DNA of 64,000 bases from Golubevia sp. BC0850 (GCA_012976225.1 JAAVVG010000009.1:62001-126000), one strand, 5' to 3'; shown: positions 12,182 to 24,787, counted from the stretch's first letter. Notes: generated by a model not told the origin, from the sequence alone. Numbers and translations: made by a program.

Positions 12182-12303
12182 CTTGATGATTGGTTCAGGA
12201 GTAAGGGTAACTGGGTAAGGTTGAGGATGGTAGGTTTGGGAGGAGAGAGAGAGAGAGCCAGAGAAACAACCGCTTTCAACCATTCATCAACCATTTAGAG
12301 GAA
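12182..12303. promoter_or_regulatory. shared divergent promoter of ATG8 and TRAPPC13
   Basis: Only 122 bp separate the two start codons, so both core promoters and both leaders must lie here. The stretch holds a GA/GAGA run (12240-12256) and no TATA box. A purine tract of this kind is common in fungal bidirectional promoters. Shared control is inferred from distance, not shown. Confidence 0.6.
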
Positions 12304-15300
12304 ATGTCATATTTATCTAACCAGACCTATAATCATGGTCATGGTCATGGTCATGGTCATGGTGATCCTCAAGCATCTAATCAACCCTCAATCGATTCTG
12401 GTAATCACAACCTGTCGCTCAAGGTGATGAGAATCTCTGCACCTTCTCTTTCAACTTTTGATCGTCCTTACTTTGAATCCAACTCGAATTCTACATCTAA
12501 TCAGCCATCTACTTCAAATCTACTTTTGACATCTCTTCCAACTGCACCAACTGCAACTGCAACCTCAATTGCCAGCCTCGATCCTAGCTCTTCCAGTCTT
12601 CAAGCCCAAGCTCAATCGATTCAGCTAGCAAAGACAGACGATAAGCTCACTCAAGCTAGAGAGGCCCTCCATCAAGCCTCAAGATCAGAGACTCTAGCAA
12701 ATGATAAATTCAGAGCTGGCAGTGGGAGCGGGAATGGTGGAATTGGGAAAGCAGAGATGGGGTCCTCCATCTCGACTGGAAGAGATTGGAACATCAGCGA
12801 CACTCTCGTCTTGCCTAGTTCTTTTGGCACAATCTGTGAGTTGAAATCGAGTTCTACTGTTAGAATTTCACATCTAGGAAGCGCAAGGGGCTGAACTTGG
12901 AAGCAGAATTGTCTCATCAGCAAGGGAGACAATTCAAGAGACTAGCTCGATTCTTCTTCTCACCTCCTCTCTCTTTCTCTCTCTCTCCTTGTCTCTATCA
13001 GTCCTCGGAGAAACCTTCTCAGTCTATCTTTGCTTAAACAATGAGTCGAGTTCCGACGTGGCCAATGCAAACCTACGGATAGAGATGCAAGTCGGTGATA
13101 CAGTTGCTCAAGCTCAAGCTCAACCGAATCAACAGCAACCTCGTCCAAATCAACCCATCAAAACTTTGATCGGAAGCATATCTTCTTCTTCAAGTTCCAT
13201 CCGAGCATCTGGTTCATCGAGCCAAGGTTTGACGGAAGCCAGGCCTGAGAATGATCTCAATCTCTCTCTGCTATCGCCATCTTCGAAACTAGAAACGACA
13301 GTCAAACACGAGATGAAAGAACTCGGTCCACACGTTCTTGTTTGTAGCGTCTCCTATCTAGCAAGAGTGGTAGATCAAAGTGGACAGGAACAATGGGTGG
13401 AGAGAGACTTCAGGAAGTGAGTATTGCAATGAAGAAAAGGAACCCCGATCCTTGCCCTTCCACTTGTCGCCCCACGGGCTGAACCAATTTTCCTTGGCTC
13501 TTCTACAGATACTACAAGTTTTCTGTTCCGACCTCTCCCCTGGCAGTTCGTACCAGAGCTACCTCTCAACGATCACCCAACGCTCTCCTTTCGCCTCAAG
13601 CTTCCTTAAGAGATCGAATCTTCCTAGACGTCTCTATGCAGAATGTAGGAGGACGACCGCTGGTTCTGGAGGGAGTCAATCTTTTAGCTGAAGATGGGTG
13701 GTGCTGGAGAAGTGTAGACAGACCAAAGATCGGTAGCAAAGAGCAACCAGAAGGAGAAGAAATCCTCTCTTCCAACATGAACAAATCCGATCTATGGAAT
13801 GGAACCTCTGAATACTTACTTCCAGACGATACGCGACAGCTACTGTTTATCATGTATCCTCTATCCAAGGATCCGGTCAAACCCATTCCTCCTCTACCTC
13901 TGGGACTGGGTGGCATCAATTCACAAACGAATCAACCTTCTCAACATCAATTCGGAAATCCTTCCAAACCGTCTCTACCTAGGATTCCTACTACTCAGCA
14001 AGCCGCTACGCCTCTAGCTACGATAAGCATTCCTTTAGGGAAACTGGATATCGCTTGGAGAACTGGGATGGGAGAGGTCGGAAGATTGCAAACCAGCACT
14101 TTGAATCGAAGAAAGCCATTCATTCCTCCTGTTGCGTGCCAGTCGGATTCCAACTCATCGAACGAAGTCTCTCAATTCGGTCAATCTATCAGACGCAATC
14201 CATCTCCTAGTCAACCTTTCAGAGCCCAGAGACAGCCTTCGAACCTTGGACCCTCAACAACACCTCTGCAAGCCCCACCACCTCTACCGAAGGATTCTCC
14301 AGCAGCCAGCAATCTTCCTCCTCCACTTTTAGAAGCCGATTTGGCTCTCATCGAGACGCCGGAGGAATTTGAATGCTCTATTGAGAAGCCATTCGACCTT
14401 GGCTTCCAGGTTTGGATCAGAGATCTAAGTCTCCTCAATCAGAAATCCACTTTTGGTCCAAGTCGAAGGCCTTCTGCTACGAACTCGGTGAGGAGAGCCA
14501 GCACATCAGACACGGTCGTTTCTAACGGAACGGCAGCAACTGAGTCTTCGGATGATTCAGACGATGATCGACCTCTGAGCGAAATCGCTTCTCCCAGAAT
14601 GTCGCTCAGAGGGCTGGATTCTAGAACCAATTCTCCAGATAGAAGATTCTCCACTGCTTCCAATAGCTCCAACGCCGCCACAAACCCTTACTTCCTCGGA
14701 TCTGCTCTCAGTTCGATTAGTAACGGAGTCAACAACAGAAAAAGGAAGCTGTTCGTGGCAGCTCAATTCCTCTCGAATCATCCTGATCTCAAATCATCCA
14801 GTGATCCTTCCACTCAAGACGCCCGACCAGAACTCAGTCTCGTAACGAGTCCTACATCGTTAGGACCTGGACTTTCTCGTGCAAGTACGATCGGTGGGGG
14901 TAGAATCAATACTCCTTTGAGAGACCATCGAGATCCAAAGCCTCTCTCAAGAAGTTCCACCTCAGATCGAGAAGCTCCAAGAGGGAATGGGTCCAATTCT
15001 CCTGCTCCTTATGCCATCAGGTCTAGTACCGATTCCTCTCGAACCAAGTCACCTCCGACAGCTCTTCCAACCTCCTATCAAGTCAGACAACCATCCAATA
15101 GCAGACCATCCACTCCGACTCAATCTCTTACAACTCAGATGGAAGGCTTAAGATCTCAAGCCACAAGTCCCAATCCAATACCCCCTCCTCCACCTCCAAA
15201 GAATTCTTTTTCTCTAGGTCTAGGTCCCAGTCATTTGATCTCACAACCTCAAGTGAACTCTAATCCTCTCACTGACGTTAGCAATCAAATTTTGCCACCT

Positions 15301-15678
15301 CCATTCTTCGATCCTACCAAGGCTGCCAATGTAGCTCCGACAGGATCAGTTCTACCAAGTGAACACATAGTTCATCTAGGGACAAGTCTCATCAAATTGG
15401 ATCCAGTCCTCCTTTCCAGCCAAGCCGAAGGGAAAGCAGGAGGGCTCGGAATTGGAGAAGGCAAGGTAGAGTTCAAGAGCTCTTATCTTCCAATCGGAAA
15501 GGGGATGGCCAAGTTAGGAGGATTGAGGATCATGCTACTTGGATGGAAGGATATGATATCTGGTAGTGCAGAAGAGGACTCTATTGAGAAGTTTCAAGAG
15601 GAGAAAGGAGTTGAATGGCTCAGGCAACCTATCGTTCTTCGAGAGTGGGAAACTTTGGCCGAGATGTGGGTGGGTTGA
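12304..15678 (+). CDS. TRAPPC13: TRAPP complex subunit 13 (DUF974 family), expanded
   Basis: Exons 12304-12835, 13002-13416 and 13509-15678 give 1038 residues; animal TRAPPC13 is about 420. Conserved pieces: KVMRISAPSLSTFDRPYF near residues 40-58, LPSSFGTIFLGETFSVYLCL across the first intron, HEMKELGPHVLVCSVSYL, then YYKFSVPTSPLAVRTR and DVSMQNVGGRPLVLEGVNLL. This order is that of the DUF974/TRAPPC13 family, an adaptor of the TRAPPIII Rab-activating complex in membrane traffic and autophagy. Between the core and a conserved-looking C-terminal part (IGKGMAKLGGLRIMLLGWKD) sit several hundred residues of Ser/Pro-rich disordered sequence, including a five-proline run. The N-terminus carries a His-Gly repeat. 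Family call firm; role of the long inserts unknown. Confidence 0.9.
12334..12363 (+). repeat. in-frame CATGGT hexamer repeat coding His-Gly
   Basis: Five perfect hexamers, coding five His-Gly pairs near the TRAPPC13 N-terminus. Expansion or contraction stays in frame; a possible weak metal-binding tract. Confidence 0.95.
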
Positions 15679-15976
15679 AATGTAGCTGGATCTTTGTATT
15701 TCATTCGCATTGTATTCATATCCAATAGACAGTATTTTGTGATTGTGAGACGAGATGTCTGCTGAGAGCTTATCAGTTTGAAGGGGCCAATTACTATCTC
15801 TCTCGCTTCTCCCACACTCTCATCGACATCTAGAGTATCATCTTACTCGAAGAAAAACCAACTCTATTCTCAACTTTCATACTTTCCATTGATCATCTCA
15901 ACACCTCTGAGATCTCGATCGTCTCTACTCCTTCAACTCGGAGCGCAGTCCGTAACTCCTAACCCCTCTGATTGCG

Positions 15977-18900
15977 ATGACCTCAATCTCAACGTACGCC
16001 TCAAGATTTCTGTCCTTAGCAACCAACAACAACTCAAATTCAGAATACGATGAGGATTCAGATCCACTGTTTCGATCTCATCTAGATGATCAACATCCCA
16101 ACGATGCATCCTTATCCAGCTCAGATGGTCTACCTTCAATCAACCCTTCAAACAACAACCAACCTTCCAAAAACCCACCCGGCTCAAACTCTCTAGCTGG
16201 AATGAGTAGATATAGCTCATATGGAGCCTATGGAGGTGGCAATGGTGGCTATTCTATCTATGCTAATCAGTCCGCAAGTAGAAAAGGCGGGAGAATGGAA
16301 GCGTCTACCAGAGGTGGAATGATAGGTATGGGTGAGAGTATAAGAGAAATAGATGATGATGATGACGTTGATTTATGGAGGAATGAGAGGAGGAACCTTA
16401 GTTCCGGGAGAGGCAGAGTTGGACTGGATGATAGCTATGATGAGGATGAGATCACTGATGATGATCGTGGAAAGAGCGGGACTCGAAAGGGAAAGGGAAT
16501 TTCAACTGCTTCCACCTCTTCTATTACTTCAGATGGCAATGGGAATGGGAACGTAGATCCTTTTCTGGCGGATCCTGAAGATGACCATCAGAGAGGGGGT
16601 TCATCGAGTAGAAAGCATCGATCAAAGTCTAAATCTAAATCTCATCTAACAGAATCAAAACTGAAGATTAAAGAAGGAAAGAAATCGATGAAGAAAGGGT
16701 GGTTAGCTCACGGAGATGTTGAGTCCTCTGTCATTTCTGAAGAAGGTCAGAGCTCTCGACCTAACAACAACACTGTCTTTGATTCGGTAGCTGAAAGTGA
16801 GGCCATAGATGGAGAAACTTCAATATCTGCAAACGAAGAAAGAGGCAGATCTAATTACTCTGTTTACGAAGATGATAGTGGAAGTGAAACTTCGAGAGAT
16901 GATCTCATGTCAAACAACAAGTCTAATCTAAGAAACAAAGGCAAAGGTAGAGCAACTTCCTCACATCAAGAAGATGCAACTGTCTCAATAGCACTGTCTC
17001 CAAATCAATCAAGGACAGGTCGAGGGAGAGGGAGAGCTAGATCCTCTTCGACTACTTCTTCCATTTCTTCATCTTCCGATTCTTCTGAAGGCCTTAACAA
17101 CGTTGGAGCTAAATCTCTTCTACAACTCGACCCTTACAGTCTTCCTCCAATACCTTCAGGAGACAGTTGGGCTCCTTGGCCTTGGTATCTCTTCCGATTA
17201 CCAGAATTCATTCGAAATGCTTTAGATGATAGAATATGGGAAAGAAATCGAGAGAGAGATGAAGAATGGGGTCAAGAGAATAGGAACAGGAATGGAAGGA
17301 GGAGAGGACAAGAATTTGATGAAGAGGAAAACGGAATCAAACCTCCTGCTTGGACAGAATGGAATGATAGACAAGCTGTCGTAGCCTTCTCGATTGCTAT
17401 CTTGAGCGTCTTCGTTGTCGGAGGAGCTGGAGGACTCGGAGCCAAGGTGATTAGGATCGTTCATGGTGTTCTCTGCAGAATCAAATCCGAAGAAACTGAC
17501 TTTCATCCTTTTCTCCTCGACAGTCTACTCCGCCTCCAACCTCTTCTCCCTCAGTCCCGGCACCTTCTTCGCCGTACCTTTCTCTCTTTCACTCGGTTCC
17601 ACTTCTGTTCCTTCTGACTCTACTCTCGTTGTCCGCTGGAGCTGTTCAGTTCTTGCTCTTGAGAGCGCTCAGAACTCTACCAGCTAGAATAGGCGCCAGA
17701 GTTTTGTCCGGGGTCCTGATCGCCCTGCCTATCACACTCGCTTTGGGATGGGCCTGGGCATTTGGAGGTAGCTTTTGGGACGACGAAGAGAGTCGAGTTG
17801 GGGGTGGTTGGAGCACTACAGGGTGAGTACTCAAGGGAGGAAAGTCTTACTGGTCCTGGCAGTTCCACTGACAATCTGCTCCTCCTTGTCCTCTCTTTTC
17901 TCAGGCTTCGAATAGGATCCCTAGTTCCTCTTGTTTTGGCGATCATCTTCTCTCGAATGCTCTACTCCCAAAGAAAATCTCTATCAAGGTCGCTTTCAGT
18001 TCTAGAACTCTCTTCAAGAATTATCTCTCTTCACCCTTCCTTGCTTTTCCTTTCTTTTTCGATGCTAGGAGGTTTCCTTCTACTTTCAATCCCACTTCTC
18101 ACAATCTTCGCAAGATTGTTCCTGAACGGACATTTCGCAAAGCTACACTCTAAAGAAAGGAACGGAAATATCGAATGGGTTTGGGAAACTGATCTCTTAG
18201 CTCGATGGATGGCCTACGTGACGTTCTTAACTTGGATCTGGATCTGGTCAATTGGCAGAGGGATAATGAGAGTCACAATCTCAGGAGTGGTTTCTCATTG
18301 GTATTATGAGAAAGGAGGCAATTTCACATCCCAGGAAGGTTTAGAGCCCAAGATTCAAACAGTTGAAGGAGAGGGAGAAGATGGTTCAAACTTAAGCGAA
18401 TCTGTGTTCCCTGGAATGATGGGGAATTCAGCTTCTGAAATTGGACCTTCCGCTCCTCCTGGCGCTTGGGATCCTCCAAAGTCTAGATCTCAAAATCCTT
18501 ACGAGCTTGAAACTTCCAACTCCTCAATTTCTTCAATCGATTTAGTCAGGTCTAACTTTTTGAGAGCTACTGGAACTTCTTTGGGAACTATCATCCAATC
18601 TTCGTTTCTCTTAACTCTTTCTTACATTCTATTAATAATCTCTTCGGTAGCTAGAAGGCTGGCAAGATTGCTCATCACACCGGGAACTCCAGCTTTCTTG
18701 AGCCCTCTGTTACATTTCGCAACTCTTTTAGCTGGTCTTAGTGCAATTGTTAAAGGTGTTAGTGAATATGGGTTGGTTTATACTGGAGTTACTGGGGAAA
18801 ATTGGACGAAATCTACAAAAGTCGCTGGAGTTGTTACTGGGAGGTTTGGGAGAAAAGGGGCTTTGGATGGTGAGTTCTCGCTCTCCTCATCTCTTCTAGT

Positions 18901-19479
18901 CTTGCAATCCATTCATCTGACTATCTTCCTTCTCTTCACCTTTTTTGCTCTCTTGATCTACAGGTCTGATCATTCATTCGCTACTCTCCTTATCTTCCCT
19001 GTCACTGTCGTTTTTGACTGGTATCGCTGGATTTCTCTATGCTGCTCACAACCTTCATACCCCTTCGGATGCTCCTCTCATCGGTTTAGTATGCGGAATC
19101 ATTCCTTGGTGGGTCTTGAGAATGTGTGGTGATGTGATCGGAAATGCGTGAGTATTGCTTTACCAAAAGCTAAAATGATCTAGCTTCCGGCAAACCAAGT
19201 GTTCCCTTTCTAATTTCATTCTCTCGTTTGCGATCGGCTCAACTTCACGAATCTTGCCTTTCATGACTTTCTCTCTTTCCATCTTGGAATCCCTGCAGCG
19301 CCGACACTCTCTACCTCTGCCACGCCTTGGATCTAGCATTGGACGACCCTCAAGCTTTGAATGAGGCTTCGACTTCTCTGGATCAAAGTCAAGTAGAAGG
19401 AGATCAAAAGAGGAATGGGGGAAATCAGAAAGAAGTGAGAGAAGCCTTTGGAGGTCAAGCTTCTGGGTTACCTTTCTGA
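15977..19479 (+). CDS. choline-transporter-like protein (CTL/PNS1 family)
   Basis: Exons 15977-17446, 17524-17822, 17905-18869, 18964-19147 and 19299-19479 close in phase to 1032 residues. CTL proteins are multi-span solute carriers of the plasma or organelle membrane; human CTL1 carries choline, while yeast Pns1 has no clear substrate. The first about 465 residues are hydrophilic, with Asp, Ser and Lys/Arg-Ser clusters. The first span is VVAFSIAILSVFVVGGAGGL. Family signatures: GIMRVTISGVVSHWYYEKGG, ATGTSLGTIIQSSFLLTLSY (matching the CTL 'SFGSICFGSL' region), SEYGLVYTGVTGENWTKS and, at the end, GDVIGNAADTLYLCHALDL. The first intron boundary (17447-17523) rests mainly on phase. Family confident; substrate not determinable. 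Confidence 0.88.
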
Positions 19480-19918
19480 GGCGAGATTCCTTCTGGGTCC
19501 ATTTCGAGCTCATCATAGTACTTTCAATCTACAATTTGTTCAAAGTGAAACTGAATTCTGATGAATGAGTACGAAGTCATACCAGAAGCTTGACGGGAAG
19601 TAAAGAGAGAAACTGCGAGAGAACATCTCAGGAGGTAACGCGAGCTTGGGGTCGATGAATTTTTTACCAGTCATGTCGTGGAAGTCGTCGTTCCCTTGTA
19701 TTTTGTAGATCGATCGATCGATCGATCTCAGAAAGTGGAATCTGTAGAAGAAAGGCGGAGAGAAGAGAAGTGTGGGTCAAATTAACGAGAGCCTTCGAAG
19801 TTCAATTTGTGAACTCTGCTTTTAAGAATCGCAATTTGGCTGACACTTGTCTTTGAAACAAAGTCTAAAGAATCTTAACTTGATGAACGGCAATGTTAAG
19901 GAAGAAAGAGAGAGAGAA
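19480..19918. other. intergenic between CTL and MTG2 genes
   Basis: No coding frame I can support. Holds the 3' end of the CTL gene, a GATC-type tetramer repeat, and the 5' region of MTG2. Confidence 0.5.
19708..19728. repeat. ATCG tetranucleotide microsatellite
   Basis: About five tandem ATCG units in the CTL-MTG2 intergenic region. The unit is self-complementary, so the tract could form a small cruciform or hairpin. Confidence 0.85.
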
Positions 19919-22645
19919 ATGTCGCGAGATGCGAGAAGAACTGCTTTTGCCTCTCGCTATGTCCCTTTCCTTCCTCCTTCCCTCCAGATCAACCCTTTCA
20001 TGATTCTAAGCCATTCAAATGTGGCTCATTTGACAAGACAATTATCACAAGCTTCCACTAAATCGACGCTTCGAAGGAGGGACTCAAGAGTCTTCAATCT
20101 TCCAATCTGCTCCTTCTCTACTGCTACCCCCCTTCCATTGTTCAGCGAAGCTCGAAATCGAGGCAGGACTTCTTCTAATCACAACAAGCTCAATGCTTCC
20201 AAGAAGGTAGAAGATAAGGATTATGAGGAGGAACTCTCAAAGAGAGAACTGAAAAGAGATGAGGAGAAAGCCAAGAGAAAGGCTGCTTACTTTAGGAACT
20301 CGAAGGTGAGTGAAGATAAGAGATGATCTTAGGCACTGAGAGAGCTGGTGGCCAAAAATTAGAGGCAAATGAAGAGACAGGGCAGGGCAGACAGAGATGC
20401 TGAAGGTTCAAAGAGGGCTTGAGGCACCTCAAGCTGGCTTTCTTTCAAGCAGTTGAGTGCTTCGCTTCTATCCAAGGCAGAGTCATTGAAATCAACCCGA
20501 TTGTGGGAAGGAACATTCATCTTCGAGTCAAGACCAGCTCGGTGTTTCTCGAAGGAGAAGAAGTTGAAGCTCTCGCCACTTTCTTCCACCTGCCGTCATT
20601 GTCTCTAGGAACTCACCCCTCTTCTCCTATCTAGACCGCTTCTGATGTCAAGGTTCCATAACTGGGCTCTGCTTGCCGAGCTTCCTCCTTCGCATCTCTC
20701 TAACAGACCCGTTCCTATCTCTCCATCTCTCTCCCAGGCTCCCCTCTTCGTAGACTCTCTTCTCTTACTCCTACGAGCCGGTTCAGGAGGAGATGGGTGC
20801 TCATCCTTCGCTCGAGCAAAGTACATTCCCTATGGACCCGCTTCAGGAGGTCACGGAGGAAAAGGAGGTGACATCTACATCAAAGCAGTCAATGGTTTAA
20901 GTTCACTTTCCAAACTTGGTTCTGGTGGAATTGGAAGCACAAGCGCCTCTAGTTCTATTTCCACAAGTGGTATGGGAACTTCAGGAACCATCAAATCAGA
21001 AACTGGAAGTGGTGGAACAGGAAGTTTCAGAGATGGTAAAAAAGGAAAGGATAGGATTATAGAAGTTCCAGTCGGAACGATCGTTAGAGTTTATAAAGCT
21101 CAAATCTGGGATTGGAATCAAGAAGAATGGGAGGAAAATATTATGAGGAAGGAGTATGAAGATGACTTGATTGCGAAGTTGAAGAATTCGAGGAAAGAAG
21201 AGGTCGTTGAGGATGAAAATGACGAGAATGATGAGGAAGAGGAAGAAAGTTATGGGGATGAGAAAGTTAAAGCAGAAGAATTGGATGAAGAGTTAGATGA
21301 AGAAGCTGCTAAGTTAAGAAATCAGAGAGACTTAGTTTGGAGACATTATCCTAGAGGTGGACCTTCGGCTGAAGAACAAGAAGCGGAAGATAGCTATAGA
21401 AGAAATGAATTCAGGATTGCTGAGGAGAGATTAGGATTGGCTTTAAGAAGAGAGAGAAGAGAAGAACAGAATAAGATCAAGGAATTGTATAAAGAGAGGA
21501 AAAGGTCGGCAAATGAAATGGGAAGTAGCGGGAATGAATGGAACAGAGAGCTGGAACACAAGGATCAGAATGATGGATTTTGGCTTAGCGAAGAGGAAGA
21601 AGGAAAATCGACTTTGGATCAACAGATGGAAGAAATCGAAACTCAAGAAGTCGAAACACCTGAAGAGCCACTATTCACCATCGACTTCAACACGCCAACT
21701 CCGTCAACTTCTTCCGGTCATCTACTTCTCTCTGGAGGCTCCGGAGGATATGGAAATCCTTACTTCTTGACCTCTCTCAATCGGTCTCCCAAATTCGCTA
21801 CTAAAGGACAAAGAGGAGGTCTTCTACGGATCCATCTGGAACTCAAAGTTCCAGCTGACGTTGGATTCGTTGGTTTACCGAATGTCGGGAAGAGCTCTTT
21901 ACTTCAATCGATGAGTGGTGCCGACGAGAAAGGAGCCAAGACTGGTAACTTCAATTTCACTACTCTGAACCCTAACGTTGGAGTTGTTAGATTCGATGAG
22001 AAGGAGAGGTTGAAGGGAACTGGCAAGGGTAGAATCGGCGGAAGAGTCGAAAGAGAGAAAGAAATGGAATTTGAAAGGAATAGAATTAAAGGTGAAAATG
22101 AAAATGAAAGCTCAACGTCGACGATAGAAGAAGGAACAGAAACCTCAAGACTGACTCTGTTGGATCTACCAGGTTTATTACCAGGAGCATCAAAAGACGT
22201 TGGTTTAGGTCATTCTTTCTTAAGACATGCAGAACGCTGTCCACTTTTGATTTACGTTGTTGATGTTTCTTCCTCAAATCCTGAACCTTGGAAAGATGTT
22301 CAGGTTCTTAAGGATGAATTGGAAGAATACAAGTCCGGTTTAAGTAAGAGAGCTATGATCGTAGTTGCTAACAAAGCTGATGCTTTAGGTCCGAGTTTAG
22401 GATTGGAGGAGAAATGGTTGAGAGAGAATGGGAAGACTAAAGAAGACCTGGGTGGAGGTGCAGAAGAGGAGGCGAAGAGATTAAGTCAGAAAGAAGCAAA
22501 GGAGAAGATGGAAATTCTGAAGAGGAAAGTTGAGGAAATTCATGGGAAAGAATTGTTGGTGGTTCCGGTTTCTGCTATGTGGAGATTGGGAGTGGAGAAT
22601 CTGGCTAGGAAGTTAAAGGACTTGGTAAAAGTTCAACAAGTTTGA
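19919..22645 (+). CDS. MTG2: mitochondrial Obg-family GTPase, ribosome assembly
   Basis: Mtg2 helps mature the mitochondrial large ribosomal subunit at the inner membrane. The main exon, ending at 22645, has the Obg glycine-rich start FVDSLLLLLRAGSGGDG and GGHGGKGGDIYIKA. It then has the GTPase motifs: G1 GLPNVGKSS (about 21872), G3 DLPGLLPGA (about 22163), G4 NKAD (about 22370) and a final VPVSAM. A first exon 19919-20305 codes an Arg-rich, acid-poor N-terminus that fits a mitochondrial presequence. One in-phase join is 19919-20305, 20609-20652, 20707-22645 (789 residues), but the small middle exon is provisional; an acceptor at 20731-20734 is an alternative. The Obg fold is split by a large acidic, Glu-rich insert (about 21060-21700). 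The upstream ATG at 19883 is also in frame. Confidence 0.88.
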
Positions 22646-23089
22646 GAAAGAGAGGGTAGGACCGGGGGAAAAGGATGAAAGGAAAGGGAAGCTAAATTGT
22701 AGACTTTTTCTCTTAGAACGTCCAATTTCTTTCTCAGTCGCATTGTAGCATAATTGCATCTTGTATTCTATCACCACTCCATCTTCTCTCATTCATACAA
22801 ACCTAGGGTTGGAGCAATTCGACGCCGAGCAGCACCGAACCAGTATTGCGTCGGCCTCGCGGCGCCTATGGGGGATTGAGCAAGACTACGAACTTGTATT
22901 CTTGACGAACCACACAACAAAGATGGATTCTAGTATCTTCCCTCGATGACCCAGAAAACCGACAGATCAAGCCAAAGCAAGGAGATTCCTAGAATCGATT
23001 GGCATGAAAGTCGAACGACCCGGCTACATCGAAATGTTCATACCTTACGGAGAGAATGGTTGGAGGAGGAGTTCAATGGACTTGATAAT
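22646..23089. other. intergenic, possible 5' part of the F-box-like gene
   Basis: A short GC-rich patch (about 22815-22875) stands out from its surroundings. An open frame with an ATG at 22946 runs into the F-box-like gene and could be its true start, but its first 45 codons show no conserved feature. Confidence 0.4.
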
Positions 23090-24787
23090 ATGCCTCACGA
23101 GGTGGTTGAGCAAATCACTCAATCCATTCAAAGTTGGACAGACATTCGAGGAGATGAGAAAGCAAGATTCAATGCAAGAGCATAAGTAAGCTAAGCTTTT
23201 TTTGTTGTGTTTGCTCGGCAGCTCATTCTCATGAAACCTTCTCTCCTTCCTCTTCCGCACAGATCAAGGGTCAAGGCTCTCAGAGCTCTATCATGTGCTA
23301 GTAAGAAGATGTACGATACATGGTGAGTCAGGAGAGTCAAGCGAGACAAGATCTCAGTGGATCGCTCTGACACTAATTGTTCATGTATCATCATCGGCAG
23401 GGTTTCTACCTTGTTAGAGAACGTCACAATCTCATTCATGATATACTTATCATTCTGCTTTCTTTTAGAAAGAAATACCGAAAGATATGGACCAATGGTC
23501 AGACGTCTACATCTCAGATATCCAGATGGAGTTGGCAAAGATGAATTTAAGAAGGAACAAGTCGATTTTCCCCCCATTCTACTTTCCCTCAACCTAACCA
23601 TTCGACCGTCAACTTTGAAGGAGGAACGCAAGTCATTAACGAGCTAGTTCTGAGAAGACTCACCAGATTAGAGACCCTCATTATTGAACATCAGGTCTAC
23701 ATCCCTCGTTTTCTTTCCAGGAAGGATGGGAAGATTTCACCCTTACCCTTCTTTAGTAACTCTCTCAAAAGGATTTATGTGGTCCAATTCGACGATTCTA
23801 CAGTTACTCTGTCCGCCCGAAACGTCGTCTGGATGTTGACCTTCTGCAACTCTCTTTCTGAAGCCGCTTTAGGATTCGATGTCTCTATTGATGATTTTGA
23901 GTTCATGGAGGAACATCAGGATGCTTCTAAAGGTATTTGTAACGTCAAGGAATTATCGTTGAGATTGAGGTTTCATTTCGATCCAGAAAATAGAAAGACT
24001 TATTGGTGGATGCCTGGAGAGTCGAAGAAGACGTGGTTGGGTGGTAACGAGAAGTCTCAGGTCGGTAGTTATTAAGGTGATAACGAGGTTCTGGGGAAAG
24101 GAAAAGAAATATCGATACAGTCGTCTGCTCTCTTCGGAATCAGAGCTTCTCAGACTCAGAGCCCGGTTCTTTCTGACGCTTCTCTTCTTCTCTCTTCCTC
24201 CCCTTTTTTCTTCTTCTTCAATCTCAGGCGATTTGGATAATTCCATCTGCCACAAAACAGTTGAGAGAGTTAGAAGTCTGCTTTCAGATGGTTCCACCAC
24301 ATCACAGTAGGTAATCTCCTTCTAATCCGCTCTTTTGTTCGACGAGATTCAGTAGGCTAACATAACCACTTCTCCTTTCTGCGTAGACGACGAGTCACGC
24401 TGTAACGCTGCTTGTATTCATGGTCTCGAAAGCTCATTTGAGACGCTAAAAGTTGCTAGAATGATTTACCTAGGAGGTGATCCACACCTTCCGCTCACTT
24501 CCTTCGTCGATTATGGGAATTTCAAAGCCTTGAGAATATTACAATTGGAGTTAAATAACCCCTTGTGGTTGAACGAGAAGAAAGATATCATGAAAGGTTC
24601 TTCAGTTGCAATCATCCATCTTTGCTTTTATAATTCCGATACTTCCTTGCCTAAGAATTTTCACACTTTTGAAGAAGTCGTCGTCATTGGCAAACTTCCA
24701 GATTCTGGCACGTTCTCAAACGTCAAAGAAGTTGTGGTACCCAGATATCCAACTAATAGAAGTGGAAGTGCCACTGACAAGCCGTGA
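23090..24787 (+). CDS. F-box/LRR-like protein gene, frame appears broken
   Basis: The opening reads MPHEVVEQITQSIQSW, F-box-like, and is followed by an exon (23263-23322) with RVKALRALSCASKKMYDTW, also F-box-like. Later exons are 23401-24060, 24228-24306 and 24387-24787; they contain ELVLRRLTRLETLIIEHQ, AIWIIPSATKQLRELEVCF and GLESSFETLKVARMIYLGG, the spaced Leu pattern of fungal F-box/LRR proteins. Two spots do not join in frame: the first exon meets the second in the wrong phase, with a TAA just before the GTAAGC donor at 23188. The frame also shifts near the six-C run around 23571. Either this is a decaying family member or those are sequence errors. Such proteins usually link Skp1-Cullin ubiquitin ligases to targets; the target is unknown. 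Confidence 0.5.
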
